This document shows, piece after piece, positions 1 to 10,659 of a DNA stretch of 64,000 nucleotides. The stretch is taken from the NCBI GenBank assembly GCA_002049455.2, contig KV918775.1:1-64000 (forward strand), read 5' to 3'. The position numbers and the translations under genes are program-made. The notes beneath the pieces were generated by a model, which ran no database searches, had not been told where the DNA came from, and saw only the letters and a program-made list of their open reading frames with translations. Numbering within the stretch: the stretch's first letter is position 1; the number at the start of each line of letters is the position of its first letter. The DNA is from Porphyra umbilicalis. Lineage: Eukaryota > Rhodophyta > Bangiophyceae > Bangiales > Bangiaceae.

Positions 1-408
1 GCCACCGTCAGCGGTGCGGCGGGGGTGCCCACGGTCGGGGGGCTGCGGGCGGCTCGGGGGGGGGGGGGGCGCCGCCACTGGCGGTCACCCCCCCCCCCCC
101 CCCCCGCCCGGCCCCCGTTGGCGGCGGCGCGCCCGACCGCCGCCGCTGCCGCGGCGCGGCGCGCCGCGTCGCGCGGCGCGGGCGGCGCGGGGGGACATGG
201 CCGCCGGCGGCGGTCGCCGCGTCGGCGGGGGCCTCGGACCGGCGCCCCCCGGCCGTTGCCGTTGCCGCGGTCCCGCTCCACCCCCGCCGCCGACCGCGCC
301 CGCGCCCGTGACGTGCGGTGCGCTGCCCCCGCGCCCATCCCCACCGCGGCTTCCCCCCCCCACCCCGTGAGCGACCATCCCCCAAGCCGTTTCCCCAGCG
401 CCGACGGG

Positions 409-409
<1 letters not shown>

Positions 410-440
<31 letters not shown>
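410..440. repeat. 31-nt poly-C tract
   Basis: An uninterrupted run of 31 C, the longest homopolymer in the window. It lies just upstream of the secreted Cys-rich protein gene. It could form an i-motif, with a G-quadruplex on the other strand, and is a likely place for sequencing length errors. Confidence 0.95.
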
Positions 441-441
<1 letters not shown>

Positions 442-512
442 CCCTCCGCCATGGCCCCCGCCGCCCCACCCGCGTGGCGCTGCTGTGCGTCGCCGCCGCC
501 GCCGCCGCCGCC

Positions 513-1028
513 ATGGCCACGGCGGTGGCGTTTCCCCTCGCCGCCGCTGTTTCCGCCGCCGCCGCAGACGCGCGCGCCGCGCCCGTCGGCCGCCAAGCCG
601 AGGGCGAAGCCGCCCCCGCCCCCGAGGGGGGGGTGGTGCCCCTCGGCGGCCCGTGTGCGACCGCGGCGGACTGTGCGGCGCCGACCGACGGCGGGCCGCC
701 CGCCGAGTGTGTGGCGGGGCCCGGCGGCGACGGTGGCGGCGACGGCGACGGTGGCAGCGACGGCGACGGTGGCGGCGACGGCGACAGTGGCGGCGACGGT
801 GACGGTGGCGGCGACGGCGACGGTGGCGGCGACGGTGGCGGCGACGGCGACAGCGACAATGGCGTCGGCGACGAGGTGTCGACGTGCCGCCGCCGCCACG
901 CCGCCGGCGCGCCGTGCACGACGGCCGCCGACGCGTGTCACCGGGATTTGCTGTGTGGGGAGGGGGGGGTGTGCGTGCCGCCGCCGCCCGAGGAGGCGGC
1001 CGGCGCGGACCGCTACCGCCAGTTTTGA
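513..1028 (+). CDS. Small secreted Cys-rich protein (start uncertain)
   Basis: A 171-residue frame starting at the only in-frame ATG. The first 20 or so residues are hydrophobic and Ala-rich (MATAVAFPLAAAVSAAAADA) and look like a signal peptide; the open frame extends further upstream and would make the hydrophobic stretch longer. Two short Cys clusters, PCATAADC...C and PCTTAADAC...C...C, flank a Gly/Asp repeat at about 727-868 built from GGDGDG-type units. The C-x4-D-C pattern recalls small disulphide-rich extracellular domains, but I do not recognise a named family. The gene converges on the DUF5060 gene about 300 bp downstream, which fits a real gene with a short 3' region. The frame is open in several registers because of GC richness, so the signal peptide and Cys pattern are the main support. 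Function unknown. Confidence 0.45.
   Translation: MATAVAFPLAAAVSAAAADARAAPVGRQAEGEAAPAPEGGVVPLGGPCATAADCAAPTDGGPPAECVAGPGGDGGGDGDGGSDGDGGGDGDSGGDGDGGGDGDGGGDGGGDGDSDNGVGDEVSTCRRRHAAGAPCTTAADACHRDLLCGEGGVCVPPPPEEAAGADRYRQF
727..868. repeat. GGC/GAC tandem repeat (Gly-Asp coding)
   Basis: An imperfect tandem array of units such as GGTGGCGGCGACGGCGAC. In the secreted Cys-rich protein it is read as a Gly/Asp linker between the two Cys clusters. Confidence 0.85.
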
Positions 1029-1330
1029 GGGCGCCGTGGGGGGGGGGGATGAGGCAGGGAGTGGAACTGTGGCGGGGGGGGGGGGGGGGGGGTGTGGGCA
1101 GTATGGTGAGGACGCCGTTGTGTTTGTGTGCCGGTGTGTCTGCGGGGGCTCGCTCGCGCTGTGCGTTTGGCCTGCCGGTCGGCCGGCGCAGCCACCGCCG
1201 CGGCGGACTGCCGGGAGCGACCACGAAGAAAAAAAGCAAAAGAAGCGCAAGGCGGCCGTGCCGCCGCCCGTTTGTTCGAGTTACCGCCGGTCACACCCCC
1301 CCCCCCCGCCACCCCCCCCCTCCGCCTCGC

Positions 1331-3698
1331 TCAACACACGATCGTCAGCCGCACGGTCGTTTGCGCCGCCGACGGCGACGCGTCGGCCACGCCGACGACG
1401 AGCACCTGCCCGCACCCCCCCCCCCCCACGGGCGGATGTGGTCGCCAACATTGCCCGCAATGAGGTACGGCGGCGCCCGCTCCGTGCGACCCGCCGCCCC
1501 GTCGACGGTCCAGCGGACGGCGCGGCGGGCGGGCCCGTCGCGCCGGGCGGCGCGGAGGGACCACTCGGCGGGGAGCTCCGCCGCGACGAGGCGGGCGGTG
1601 GGGGGGAGGGGGGCGCCCACGTCCGCGCCGGTGGCCGCGTCGACGACGTAGATGTCAAAGGGGCCGCCGCCGGGGGGGGGGGCTCCGTCTCGGGCGGCAC
1701 CGCCGTCTCGGTCGGCACCTCGGTTGGCGTCGGTGCGTCGCCGGTCGGCGCCGGCGTCTCGGTCGGCGCCGGCGTCTCGGTCGGCGCCGGCGTCGCGGCC
1801 GGCGCCGGCGTCTCCGTCGGCGGCGGTGGCTTTGCGCACGCCCCACCCCCCCGCTTCAACAGCAGCGCCCAATCGCGGTTCGCCTCGCGCGGCGGGCGCC
1901 CAAAGTCGACCGCCTCCCCCCCCGCGCCAACCGTGACGCGCCGCACGCCCTGCAGGGACCGCGTGTCGCCCAGCCGCGGGGACCACCAGCCGGCGGTCCA
2001 GCGTCCCCCCTGGGGCAGCCGCACGGTCGCCCCCCCCCCCCGGGGGAGAAACACGAGCACGTCGTTCGGGCCCGCGAGCGCCCAGTTGTGGCCGCCGCGG
2101 CCGCCGCGGCCGCCACCGCCGCCGCCGTCGACGCGCTCGTCGGCCGGCTCCATTGCCCAAAACGGCACCCGCTCGGTGCGCAGCAGCGCCACCGCGCGGG
2201 CGGTCGTCGCCCACAAGCGCGCGTGCCCCCGAAAGTCCTCGAGCGACTGGTCGCCCGCTTGGTAGTACCACTCCACGCCCGCCGCGCCGGCGGTGAGCGC
2301 CCCCCACAGCACGTCCACCCGCTCCCGGTCGTGGTTGGGGGTGACCGCGTCGGGCTGGGCGCCCTTCCCGCCAATCTCATCGACAGAGACGACCCACGGT
2401 TTGCCGGCGGCCGCCGAGGCGGCCACCCACTCGCGCGTCTGCCGGTGCACGGCCGACCACCTCGCGACCTGCAGGGAGGCCCCCGTCAGCTCCGAGCGGC
2501 CGCCCAGCAGCGGCGTGTACACCGACCGCTTGTCGGGCGGGTACGTGTGGAGCGCGCGCAGCGCGCCATACGGCTCAATGGCGGCGAGGTAGGCGAGAAA
2601 GGCCTTGCGCTGCGCGTCCGTGTTGGCCTGCCCGCTGCGGTCGGCCCAGCCGTTCTCCTCCCCCGCGTTCCACACCAGGCCGTTTTTGGCGCCAAAGCGC
2701 GCGACGAGCTCCCGGTAGTAGAGGCGGCGCGCGTCGGAAAAGCCGCTCGACGCCACGTCGGGGTCGGCGCGCTCCAGCCGCTCCTCGTTCTCCGTCTCGG
2801 AGAGGACCAGGTGCAGGACGACGCCGACCGCGTCCATGTGGTCAAAGAGGGCCGACCACTGTGCGAGCTTGGACACGTCGTACCGCCAAATGGCGGTCGG
2901 AGACGTCCACGGCCACGTGTCTTTGGCGTCCCCGCCCGCGGTCAGGGGCATGGCGTAGATGGCATTGACGCCGGCGGCGGAGAGGTAGTTGACGGCGCCG
3001 ATAATGCCTTTGCTGCGGTCGGCGGTGGCGCCCCACGTTGGGTCCCCGGACCGCCAGTCGCGCACGTGTGGGCGGTAGGCGTGGCGCCCCGCGGCGGTGC
3101 CGTCAAAGCCGCGGTAGCCGAGAAAGTTTTCGGGCGAATCCGCGCCAGCCTTGAAGAAATACTCGCCGCCGTCAAAGCGCAGGTGGCGCTTGCCGCCGAC
3201 GACGCGGAGTTTGCCCTTGCCGCGCAAGTCGAGGCCGCCCTTGTCGGTGGCCCCGACCGTGATCGCGCCCGTGGCACCGTCGTGTGGCTCGACGGGAGTT
3301 CCCCCCGCCTGCCGTACCGCCGCCCGCCGCCCGGACTTGAAGTCGAGCACGTACGCCCACGTGCCGGGGCGGTCGGGGGTGAAGCGGCACCGCCACACCG
3401 TGCCCGACGTCGCACCCGTGTGTTCGGCGCGCCCGTCGGCCGCCCAAAAGCAGGGCGTGACGACCGTCCGCCCTGGACCCGTAAACGTGGCCGACAGCCG
3501 GTAATCGAGGAAGGGGTTGTCGTTACCGTCCTCGGCGCCGGCCGGGCCGTCGGTGATGTCGACCGAGATGGGGTGCCACTGCCGTAGCTCCCCGCTCGTG
3601 CGGATGGCAGCGGTTGCGGGTGCGGCGACGGCCACGGCGGCGGCAAGGACGGTGGCGGCAGCAACGGCGGCGGCGGCCGACGGCCGCCCAACCGCCAT
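1331..3698 (-). CDS. Secreted DUF5060 / glycosidase-like protein, with two homopolymer frame changes
   Basis: Starts at the ATG at 3698 (MAVGRPSAAAAV), followed by an Ala-rich signal peptide of about 30 residues. Residues about 35-120 match DUF5060 (RQWHPISVDI, NPFLDYRL, GTVWRCRFTPDRPGTWAY). Residues about 160-500 look like the linked TIM-barrel of putative glycoside hydrolases, with NAIYAMPL, LVWNAGEENGW and VVSVDEIGG supplying likely acidic catalytic residues. A Thr/Pro linker (TETPAP repeats) follows. A C-terminal beta domain (FDIYVVDAATGADV ... APYLIAGNVGDHIRPW ... QVLVVGVADASP) lies in two other registers, and the frame changes fall in an 11-G run at 1672-1682 and a 13-C run at 1415-1427. 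In bacteria this architecture is a polysaccharide-active secreted enzyme, so a cell-wall role is inferred. The frame changes are either sequencing length errors or decay. Total about 790 residues if the domain is continuous. Confidence 0.75.
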
Positions 3699-6600
3699 GG
3701 CGTCGGGGTGGGTAGGGATGGGCACACAGCGGCGGAGCCGCCCCGTGCGCGTTCGAGCGTGCCCGTACTCGTCGGGTATCGGCCGAGAAACAACTCGTGT
3801 TCGGATGCTGCACGCAAGCCGCAGACGTGCCCGCCCGACAGGACCGACGGCCTCTTGTAGACCCGCGGCGGGGTCGCACGACCGCCGGCGGTGTCGCCGG
3901 TGTCGCCCTCGCGCGAGCGTGCGGCACTCTGAGGCCCGCACTCTCCTGACAAAAGGAAACGGAGAGAGACGCACCAACAGGCGTACGCAGCGGCCGCGAC
4001 AGATTGCGTCACCGGTTTGGGTCCCCCACGCGGGTCGCCGTCTCCGCTGACGGCTGTGACCGACAGGCTCCAACCCCGCAGGGGAGAGGGGCGATACGCA
4101 GCCCAGGCCGCCCACACTGTCCAACGAGCAGCCGAGTGGCGGTGACGGCGCTGACCGAGTGACAGCACCGTGCCGCTGAGCTCCTACTACGCATCCTCGG
4201 TCTCGTCAACGTGGTAGCGTCAGGTCCGCCGCCGGCCTTGTGCCAGCGCTACGCACCGCCACTCTCAGGTGCCCGCGGCCGCGACAGGCGCCGGTCGTAG
4301 CAGTATTCACTGTGGCACCGCGCCAGACACGGCCCCCGTTGTGTGGTGCGGTGCGTTGCCACCGCAGTCGTATTTGAAAGCGGTTACCGTGGGACAGGTC
4401 CATCTGCGACCCCCTCCCCACGCGGCAAGCGTACCGGGAGCCCATGTAAAGTGGCCCTTCGCCAGGGATCACGAGCGGCAGTGGCGGGAGGCATCTCACT
4501 GTCTACAAGAGCGCCCGCTGCAGCCGCCGTCACTCTTTGACTGCAGCTCTAGTGTCCGCAGCACTCTTGGAGCCCCACATCTGTGGCATGACGAGGTGCC
4601 GAGTCGTCGAGGCACTTGAGGCCGCGACTGTGACGGCCGATCCATCCATAGAGGTAGTCCGAGAGGGCGCCCCACCTGCCCTGGATGCGACTGCTGAACG
4701 CACACCTGGCATATTTGCAGCTCCGCGGCGTGCCATAGCTGTCAAAAAGGAACACACGCATCACCATACACAAGTTAGTTCGTGGTACGTAGGCACCGCC
4801 CCCCCGCCGCGCCCATGGCGATGCAGCAGTCCACGCCGCATGCGGCGTCCGCTCAGAAGGAGCGGCTGCTCCGAGTGACGGTCAGCCTGAAGTGGGTATC
4901 TCATGAGGCAGGAAGGGTCCCCTGAGGCGGGAAGGGTCCCCTGGTCAGCCCTCGCTGGTACGAGACGGGGCGGCACATTTCTGGCACACAACAGCGGAGT
5001 CGCCCCGCGATCGTACCAGCAGGGTTTGTCAAAAAAGCTGCTGACGTGGACGGGAATGGGGGGAGCGGGCCTGCCCCCTGCTTGCAGCGGCAGCGGCACG
5101 TCTGTAGTGTGAACGGAGCGTCTGGTGGTGGCGGTGTCGAGAGGACGGGCTGTTTTTACTGCTGACGCGTCCAATCTCGTATTTTCTCCCTCTTCCGGTG
5201 CAAGTGCCACAAGCTACTGTAGTTCATGAACGGTACTTGTACATCGATTCAGAGGCAGTTTTTTTAATCACACCCACTGGCTCTGGCCGCGTGAGGTGCG
5301 CCATGACGACGGCGCTGATACCGGCGAAGCGCACGACATAGAGACTGCGGCCAAGACGACAGCGATTGCTACATGCGCTGCTATGGAAAAGACCCCGGGG
5401 CTTCGAGTGGCAGGCCTCGCGGCCACGTCAGCAGTGTCTGTGGCATTCCGGCGTATCGTCGGTGCAATTCCAGTGTCTGGTCGGCTCAGCTCCCAGCAGG
5501 TGAGCGGTGGATGCCCGCGACGGCCTCCGGTATGGAGGTGCTCGATAAAGGCGGGCCCGGCCCCTTGAAAGAGAGGCGCCATCGCCCTCTCGTCCTCATC
5601 GACATCCCAAACAAGTCGCGCCCACCCGCCCTTCCCTCGATTCATTCCCCGCCCCCGCACTCCTCGCTGACCCCGCCAATGTCGATGGCGCAGCCGGCGA
5701 GGGCATCAAGACGACGCCACCTGGGTCGCCCCCGCAGCACACCATGTGAGCGCTTCGCCGCGTCCATGACGGAGCGCGCCGCGCGCGCTGGAGCGACAAT
5801 GCGCGTGTCGACGGCCGGGCGCGACCGCCGCGTCTGCGGCGGCCGGCGCCGAGGCCCACTCGGCGGCACGCCGCGGGCGAGGCGGCACCACGCGGCATTA
5901 GGACGGTTCAATCAGTCGGAACGGGGGGGGTCGAAAAGCCCCTGTTGGGGTCAAACAGGCCGGTTCGAGACCCCCCGAAACGACCATACTGAACCGGCCT
6001 ATTGTGGCGATCCCCCCCACCCGCAAGCGGCGAATCCACCCGAACGAGAGACACGGGGGGATAGGTGGGGGTGGCCGACCGCCGACGCGACCGCTGCGGG
6101 CAGCCACTGGGAGTCTCCTCTGACCAACGTTTGCGCGGCCGCACGTCAGCCCATCTTGTGTCGCGGGGGGGCACCCGCGCGCGGGCGCCGGGTCCGCGCG
6201 GACCAAGATCGCGCCCCGCCACACGGTTGGCGGCGTGGGAGTTGGGCGCCGCCCGCGCCTGCGGTGCGGCATTGACCGGCAGCGGTGGGCCGGGGTAGGG
6301 GCGGAAGCCCCCGCACCACCAGCAGAGCTGGTGGGGCGGCAGCCACCCCGCAGCGGCGACCGGTGGGGCGCCGCCAAGCGACCACGCCCGTGGAGCGACG
6401 GACGGGTGGGGCGTGTCGGCGGGCGCGCCGCGCGGGTGCGGGGGGCGCCCGCCGCGTAGCTGTCGCCTTTGCATGCACTATTTGGGGGGGGGTGGCTAGG
6501 TCGTTTTGCAGTGCAAAGCGGCAGCAGCGGTAGCGCGCTGCCAGCACCGCCGCACGGTCCCGTGCGTCGACGCACCGCGCGGCGGCGGTGCGCCGCCACG

Positions 6601-8216
6601 GTTGGCGCCTCTGCCGTGGCTGCCGCCGCCCGACACGTGCGTCCAGTGGGGTGGCGTAGCGGCGTGGGCGTCTGTTGGCAACGGGAACAGGGCGCACGCG
6701 GGCGTCAGCGTCGGCGGGTCGCCGGCCAGTCGGCTGGCGGTCGGGAGCGGGCGACGGCTCGTGGGGGCGACGACGGGGCACGCCGCACACCCACGACTTC
6801 TTCCTGCTGCGCTTGCAAAAAGTACCCGACCCGTCGGCAGAGCCGCCGCGGCCTGCTGCCCGACTTCTGCCGTCGCCCGCTTGCGCGCGTCGTCTCAGCG
6901 GCGCGACCGACGCCATCGGGACCATGATGGAGAAATTCGCCAAGATTCCCAGATGCACACCGTGTTGCGAGGCCAACGCACGTGCACGGCCCCACCACAC
7001 GCCGCCTTGGGGGCTGCGGCAGTGGTGCGGAAGGGGAAACACGCGAGAGAGCCCGCGTTTGCAGCCCTTTGCCGTTGCCAATGAGATTGTCGAGATATAG
7101 GGTGTGTCGCGCAAGGGCATGTCTCGTCCAAACGGGGACCGCGACGGACCACCCAGCGTCGCGGCTTGGACCCCAACCAGATGGGTCGCTGTCACTGGAT
7201 GTCGTGCCCACAGACGCCCAGCGTGTCGGGGAGGCTCTGACCAAGCCGCCACCAAGCCAGGCGCCGCGCCAGGTCGAGCCAACGAGGACCGCTGCGGTGC
7301 GACCCGGTCTCGCAGGAGTGGACGTCTGAGCACACGTCCCAGGCCATTGGTGGTCTGGGGTGCTGGGCGTCGCGTCAGCCAATCAACAATTGGGTCTCAC
7401 ATCCTAGGGAAATATCTGCGGATCTCGCTGCCTGCGGGCCGGTCGAGCACCTCCTTCCACTTTGCCGCAGCCGCCGCCCCCCCCCCTCACGTGGTCTGGG
7501 GGTAGGGGGTCATTTGGCGGCGACACGCCTCCAAAACGGGAGATTGCATGGCGGCGGCGTGGCCCCGCCCCGCTGGGGTGCGTGGGGACCACCCCCGCCC
7601 CGAGTGGCGTTGTTGGTCGCGTCCGAGTCCAGGGTGGCGAGGGTGGCCGCAGGGAGCCCGCCAGCTGCGCCGCGTTGGTTGGGGGCGCCGCTGACTGCCC
7701 GCCCGCGCCAGCCGGCGCCGCCAGCGGGCCCCGGCGCGCCGCCCGTGCAACGGCGTGACCGGCGCAGGCGCCGCCTCGCTGCCTGAGCGACGGGCCCTGC
7801 CCGCAAGCAAAGGCGGTGGAGGCGGGTGACCCTGTCAGGGGCCACTGTGGGGGGGGTGGGGGAGGTGGGCCGCCCGCCGGTCAGTGGGTGACACGCTACG
7901 CGGGCTGGCCGTGGTCGCGTTGACCACTGGCCAGACGCCGACGCACGTAAAAGGCAAACCGCCGGAGGTTACTTGCACTGCTCCCCGCCGCCCCCATCAC
8001 GCACCGTGCAACAACTGGCAGCGCACTCTTCTCCCGCGCCGCCTCCCCCTCTCATCGCTCCTTGTGGTCCTCGCCTCTCTTTTCTTTCAGTCGACCTCCT
8101 CTCGTCGCGTTGCTGCCGTGCTCCCAAGGCCGCTGCTCTTCATCGCAAGCCGTCGCCCAAGGTCAACGCGTTTCAAGACCTTCCCCGCCTTCGCCCCCCC
8201 CCCCCTGACCCTCGCC
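3699..8216. other. Gene-poor intergenic region
   Basis: About 4.5 kb with no frame I can support. Open frames exist on both strands but are Arg/Pro/Ala-rich and lack recognisable domains, as expected by chance at this GC. Immediately upstream of 8217 there is a C-rich stretch and a pyrimidine tract ending in CTTTTCTTTCAG at 8078-8089, which resembles a 3' splice site and could mark an intron in the 5' untranslated region of the next gene. Confidence 0.5.
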
Positions 8217-9221
8217 ATGGTTGCCTTTGCCACCCCGGCCGGGGCGCTGAGCACCCCCACCCGAGCGGCGCTCCCCGCCCGCGCCGCCGCGGCCCGGCGG
8301 CCCGGTGTGACCATGGCGGCGGACCCCCCCCCCGCCGCCCGCATGCGCCGCGTCGACGCGGCGGCGGTCTCTGCCGGCGCTGCCGGCACCCCCCCCCTCC
8401 CCGCGGCGGCGGCGGCGGCGGTCGCGGTCGCCGCCACCCCCAAGCGCAAGGGCGTTGCCAAGGCCGGCATTGTGACGACCACGACGGCGCCCGGCCTCAC
8501 CGAGGTGCACCACCACATGGGCGCCCTCGGGCGCGACGGTGGGCGGTTTGGGGCGGCGGTCGCACACCACGCGGACACGCTCGCCGGCCTCGAGGCGCGG
8601 CCGGGGGCGGCGGCTGCCGACGCGCCGCGGCGGCGGTGGCTCCTCCGCCGCCGCCCCGACGGCTTGGACGACCTGCCCGGGGCGCTGCCCGAAGGCCCCC
8701 CCGCCCAATCGCTAGTCGTCATGGAGTCGTGGGCGGCCGACCCGGCGACGGACGGCCGCTCGGCGGCCGCCACTGCCGCCGCCGGCCGCTGGTCGTCGGC
8801 GGTGTTTGGGTGCCGCAAGAGCCTCGCCACCACGCCGGTCGTGTCGCTGTCCTACGACACGGTGTGGTCGGTGGCACGCGGCGGGGGCGTCGGCAACACC
8901 CTCCCACCAGGCGCGGTGGTCGTGTGTGAGGTGGTCAATGCCGCGGCGGGCGGGGAGGAGGTGGCGTCGGCGCTCGCGGGCGTCTTGACATCAACCGCCC
9001 AGGCGGTGGTGCAGAATGACCAGGCGCTCCAAGTGACGGTGCTGCGCGCCGACGATGGGGCCGGCCACGCCTTTTTCAAGACCGTCGAGGTGTACCGCTC
9101 CCTTGCGCACTGGCGGGACCACTGTGACGGGCTCGACGCGGCGTTTTTGATGCGAGTGCGGGGGCTGCGGGCGACGGGGGAGCGCAAGCGGGCAGTGTTT
9201 GACGCGGTCGTACGCACCTAG
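8217..9221 (+). CDS. Plastid-targeted ABM-domain (dimeric alpha/beta barrel) protein
   Basis: A 334-residue protein. ATG at 8217 is chosen because it opens a transit-peptide-like leader rich in Ala/Arg/Pro/Ser/Thr and poor in acids (MVAFATPAGALSTPTRAALP ... RRPGVTMAA), typical of plastid import in red-lineage algae. The mature part (about 95-330) ends with a stretch like antibiotic-biosynthesis-monooxygenase (ABM) domains: QAVVQNDQALQVTVLR, then FFKTVEVYRSLAHWRDHCDG and LDAAFLMRVRGL, matching the strand-helix order of ABM folds in which a 'cause or report an effect, share a vessel' small barrel binds an aromatic substrate or haem. The middle (QSLVVMESWAADP ... VVSLSYDTVWSV) may be a second degenerate copy of the same fold. 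The substrate cannot be inferred. Convergent with the ankyrin gene, about 150 bp apart. Confidence 0.65.
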   Translation: MVAFATPAGALSTPTRAALPARAAAARRPGVTMAADPPPAARMRRVDAAAVSAGAAGTPPLPAAAAAAVAVAATPKRKGVAKAGIVTTTTAPGLTEVHHHMGALGRDGGRFGAAVAHHADTLAGLEARPGAAAADAPRRRWLLRRRPDGLDDLPGALPEGPPAQSLVVMESWAADPATDGRSAAATAAAGRWSSAVFGCRKSLATTPVVSLSYDTVWSVARGGGVGNTLPPGAVVVCEVVNAAAGGEEVASALAGVLTSTAQAVVQNDQALQVTVLRADDGAGHAFFKTVEVYRSLAHWRDHCDGLDAAFLMRVRGLRATGERKRAVFDAVVRT

Positions 9222-9375
9222 TGGCCTTGGGGTGGGGGGGGCAGAGGGCGGGGAGCAGGGAAGGCGGCGGCTGAGAGCAAGCATCTTTGAGACGAGACAT
9301 AATAATCCTTTTTTTTTTATCACACGTCTTTGAGATGAGAAGAGGCAAGAAGGAGGCAAGCCGCGTGGGCCCTGC

Positions 9376-10656
9376 TCAGTGACGCACGTATTTTGTCTGT
9401 GTCTCTGTCTCACTGAGTTGCTCACTTGCGCACCGCGTGTCACTCTGTGTGACTTTGTCTGGTGCTCGGCGTGCCAGCCCTGCTTCCAGCGCTTCCCCGC
9501 GGTGGGCCCCTGCCCGCACCACCCGCGCGCGCACCGCCGACCAGTGTCTCTGCCCGGCGATGGTGTGCGCTCTCGCCGCTGCTGCTCTGCGCGCGCGGCA
9601 CGGCGGGGGCAAGCGCTGGACAAGACCCCGTGGCGCCCAGCGTCGGGGGGCTCCCCCCACCGGGGGTGGTGGTTGCCAGCGCGCGGGGGTGCCCGCTCCC
9701 GCCGGCCACCGCGCCACCCGCGCGATCCGCCTCCCCCACACCGGCCGCCTGACAGCGCTCGCCGCCACGGCAGCGCCGGGCGGGAGGGGACGGGGGGGGG
9801 GGAGGAACGCCTCCCAAAGGCGCAGGCGGGGCCGCCAGCCACGCTGCAGCGCGGGCGGCTCGTGGCGGGGGCGACGCGCGGCCGCGGGGCGCGCGCCCGT
9901 TTCTCCCCCGCCTGCGCCCCGGACGGCACCCCAGTGCAGCAAGGTGCGCCCGTCCTCGTCGGCCACGTCAATAGCAGCGCCCGCTGCCAACAGCGCCGCC
10001 ACCACCTCCGAGTGGCCACACAACACGGAGCGGTGCAGGGGCGTGAGCCCGTCCTTGTCGACCACATCAGCCGCTGTCGCCCCCCCTCCCCCGCCGTCAC
10101 GACCGCCCCCGCCGCCGGCTGCCCCCCCCGACGCGCCACCCGCCAGATCCATACCCGGCCCCGCCGCTTGGCCCTGCCCCCGTCGCCGGCCGCGCACCGT
10201 CGGTCGCCCAGGCGCCGCCGCCCCCTGGCCTTGGCTGCCGCCGCCGCGGCGGGCGCGGGGGGCGGGCGGGACACGCTGCCCAGACGGCGCGGGGGGGGGC
10301 CGGGGGGGGGGAAGGGCGCACCGCCGCTGCCACAGCCGCCGCCCCCCGCACCCGAGGGGGTCGTGCCCAGCGGCGGGGCTGTGCGCCGGTGGGGGCCCGT
10401 GGGGGAGGAGTCGGGGGAGGGGGGCGGGATCACCAACGGCAGCGCATGGGGGAGAGGGGCGTGTGGGGGCCGCGACGGCGGGCCAGCCAGGAGGGGGTGG
10501 CCGGCGCCGGCGCTGTGGGGGACGACGCCGGCGGCTGCGGGGTGAAAGGGGAGAGCTCGTGGGGGCAGGGGACGAGTGCGCGCGTGGGGGAGGGGACGAG
10601 TGTGCGCCGGGCGAAGGGGGAGGGAGGCACGCCTCGTCAAAGTGGCACTTTTCCAT
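9376..10656 (-). CDS. Ankyrin-repeat protein (3' part uncertain)
   Basis: Starts at the ATG at 10656 (MEKCHFDEACLPPP). Residues 1-190 are Pro/Arg/Gly-rich low complexity. Residues about 194-245 contain a clear ankyrin repeat (DKDGLTPLHRSVLCGHSEVV, then AALLAAGAAIDVADEDGRT) and the start of a second one (LLHWGAVRGAGG), with the hallmark TPLH, GH and LLxxGA elements. After that the frame stays open for about 170 residues but loses all ankyrin features, so the gene probably continues through an intron or has decayed there. Ankyrin repeats mediate protein-protein binding; the partner is unknown. The end given is only the end of the open frame. A downstream start near the MDLAGGASGG segment is also possible. 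Confidence 0.45.
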   Translation of the reverse strand: MEKCHFDEACLPPPSPGAHSSPPPRAHSSPAPTSSPLSPRSRRRRPPQRRRRPPPPGWPAVAAPTRPSPPCAAVGDPAPLPRLLPHGPPPAHSPAAGHDPLGCGGRRLWQRRCALPPPRPPPAPSGQRVPPAPRARRGGGSQGQGAAAPGRPTVRGRRRGQGQAAGPGMDLAGGASGGAAGGGGGRDGGGGGATAADVVDKDGLTPLHRSVLCGHSEVVAALLAAGAAIDVADEDGRTLLHWGAVRGAGGGETGARPAAARRPRHEPPALQRGWRPRLRLWEAFLPPPRPLPPGAAVAASAVRRPVWGRRIARVARWPAGAGTPARWQPPPPVGGAPRRWAPRGLVQRLPPPCRARRAAAARAHTIAGQRHWSAVRARVVRAGAHRGEALEAGLARRAPDKVTQSDTRCASEQLSETETQTKYVRH

Positions 10657-10659
10657 GGC

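Noticed and set aside
5962-5972. GGTTCGAGACC, like a tRNA T-loop
   Set aside because: No matching acceptor stem, anticodon arm or D-arm could be placed around it on either strand.
6146-7333. Long minus-strand frame in the 4-8 kb region
   Set aside because: Arg/Pro/Ala-rich with no motif and comparable open frames on the other strand; expected by chance at this GC.
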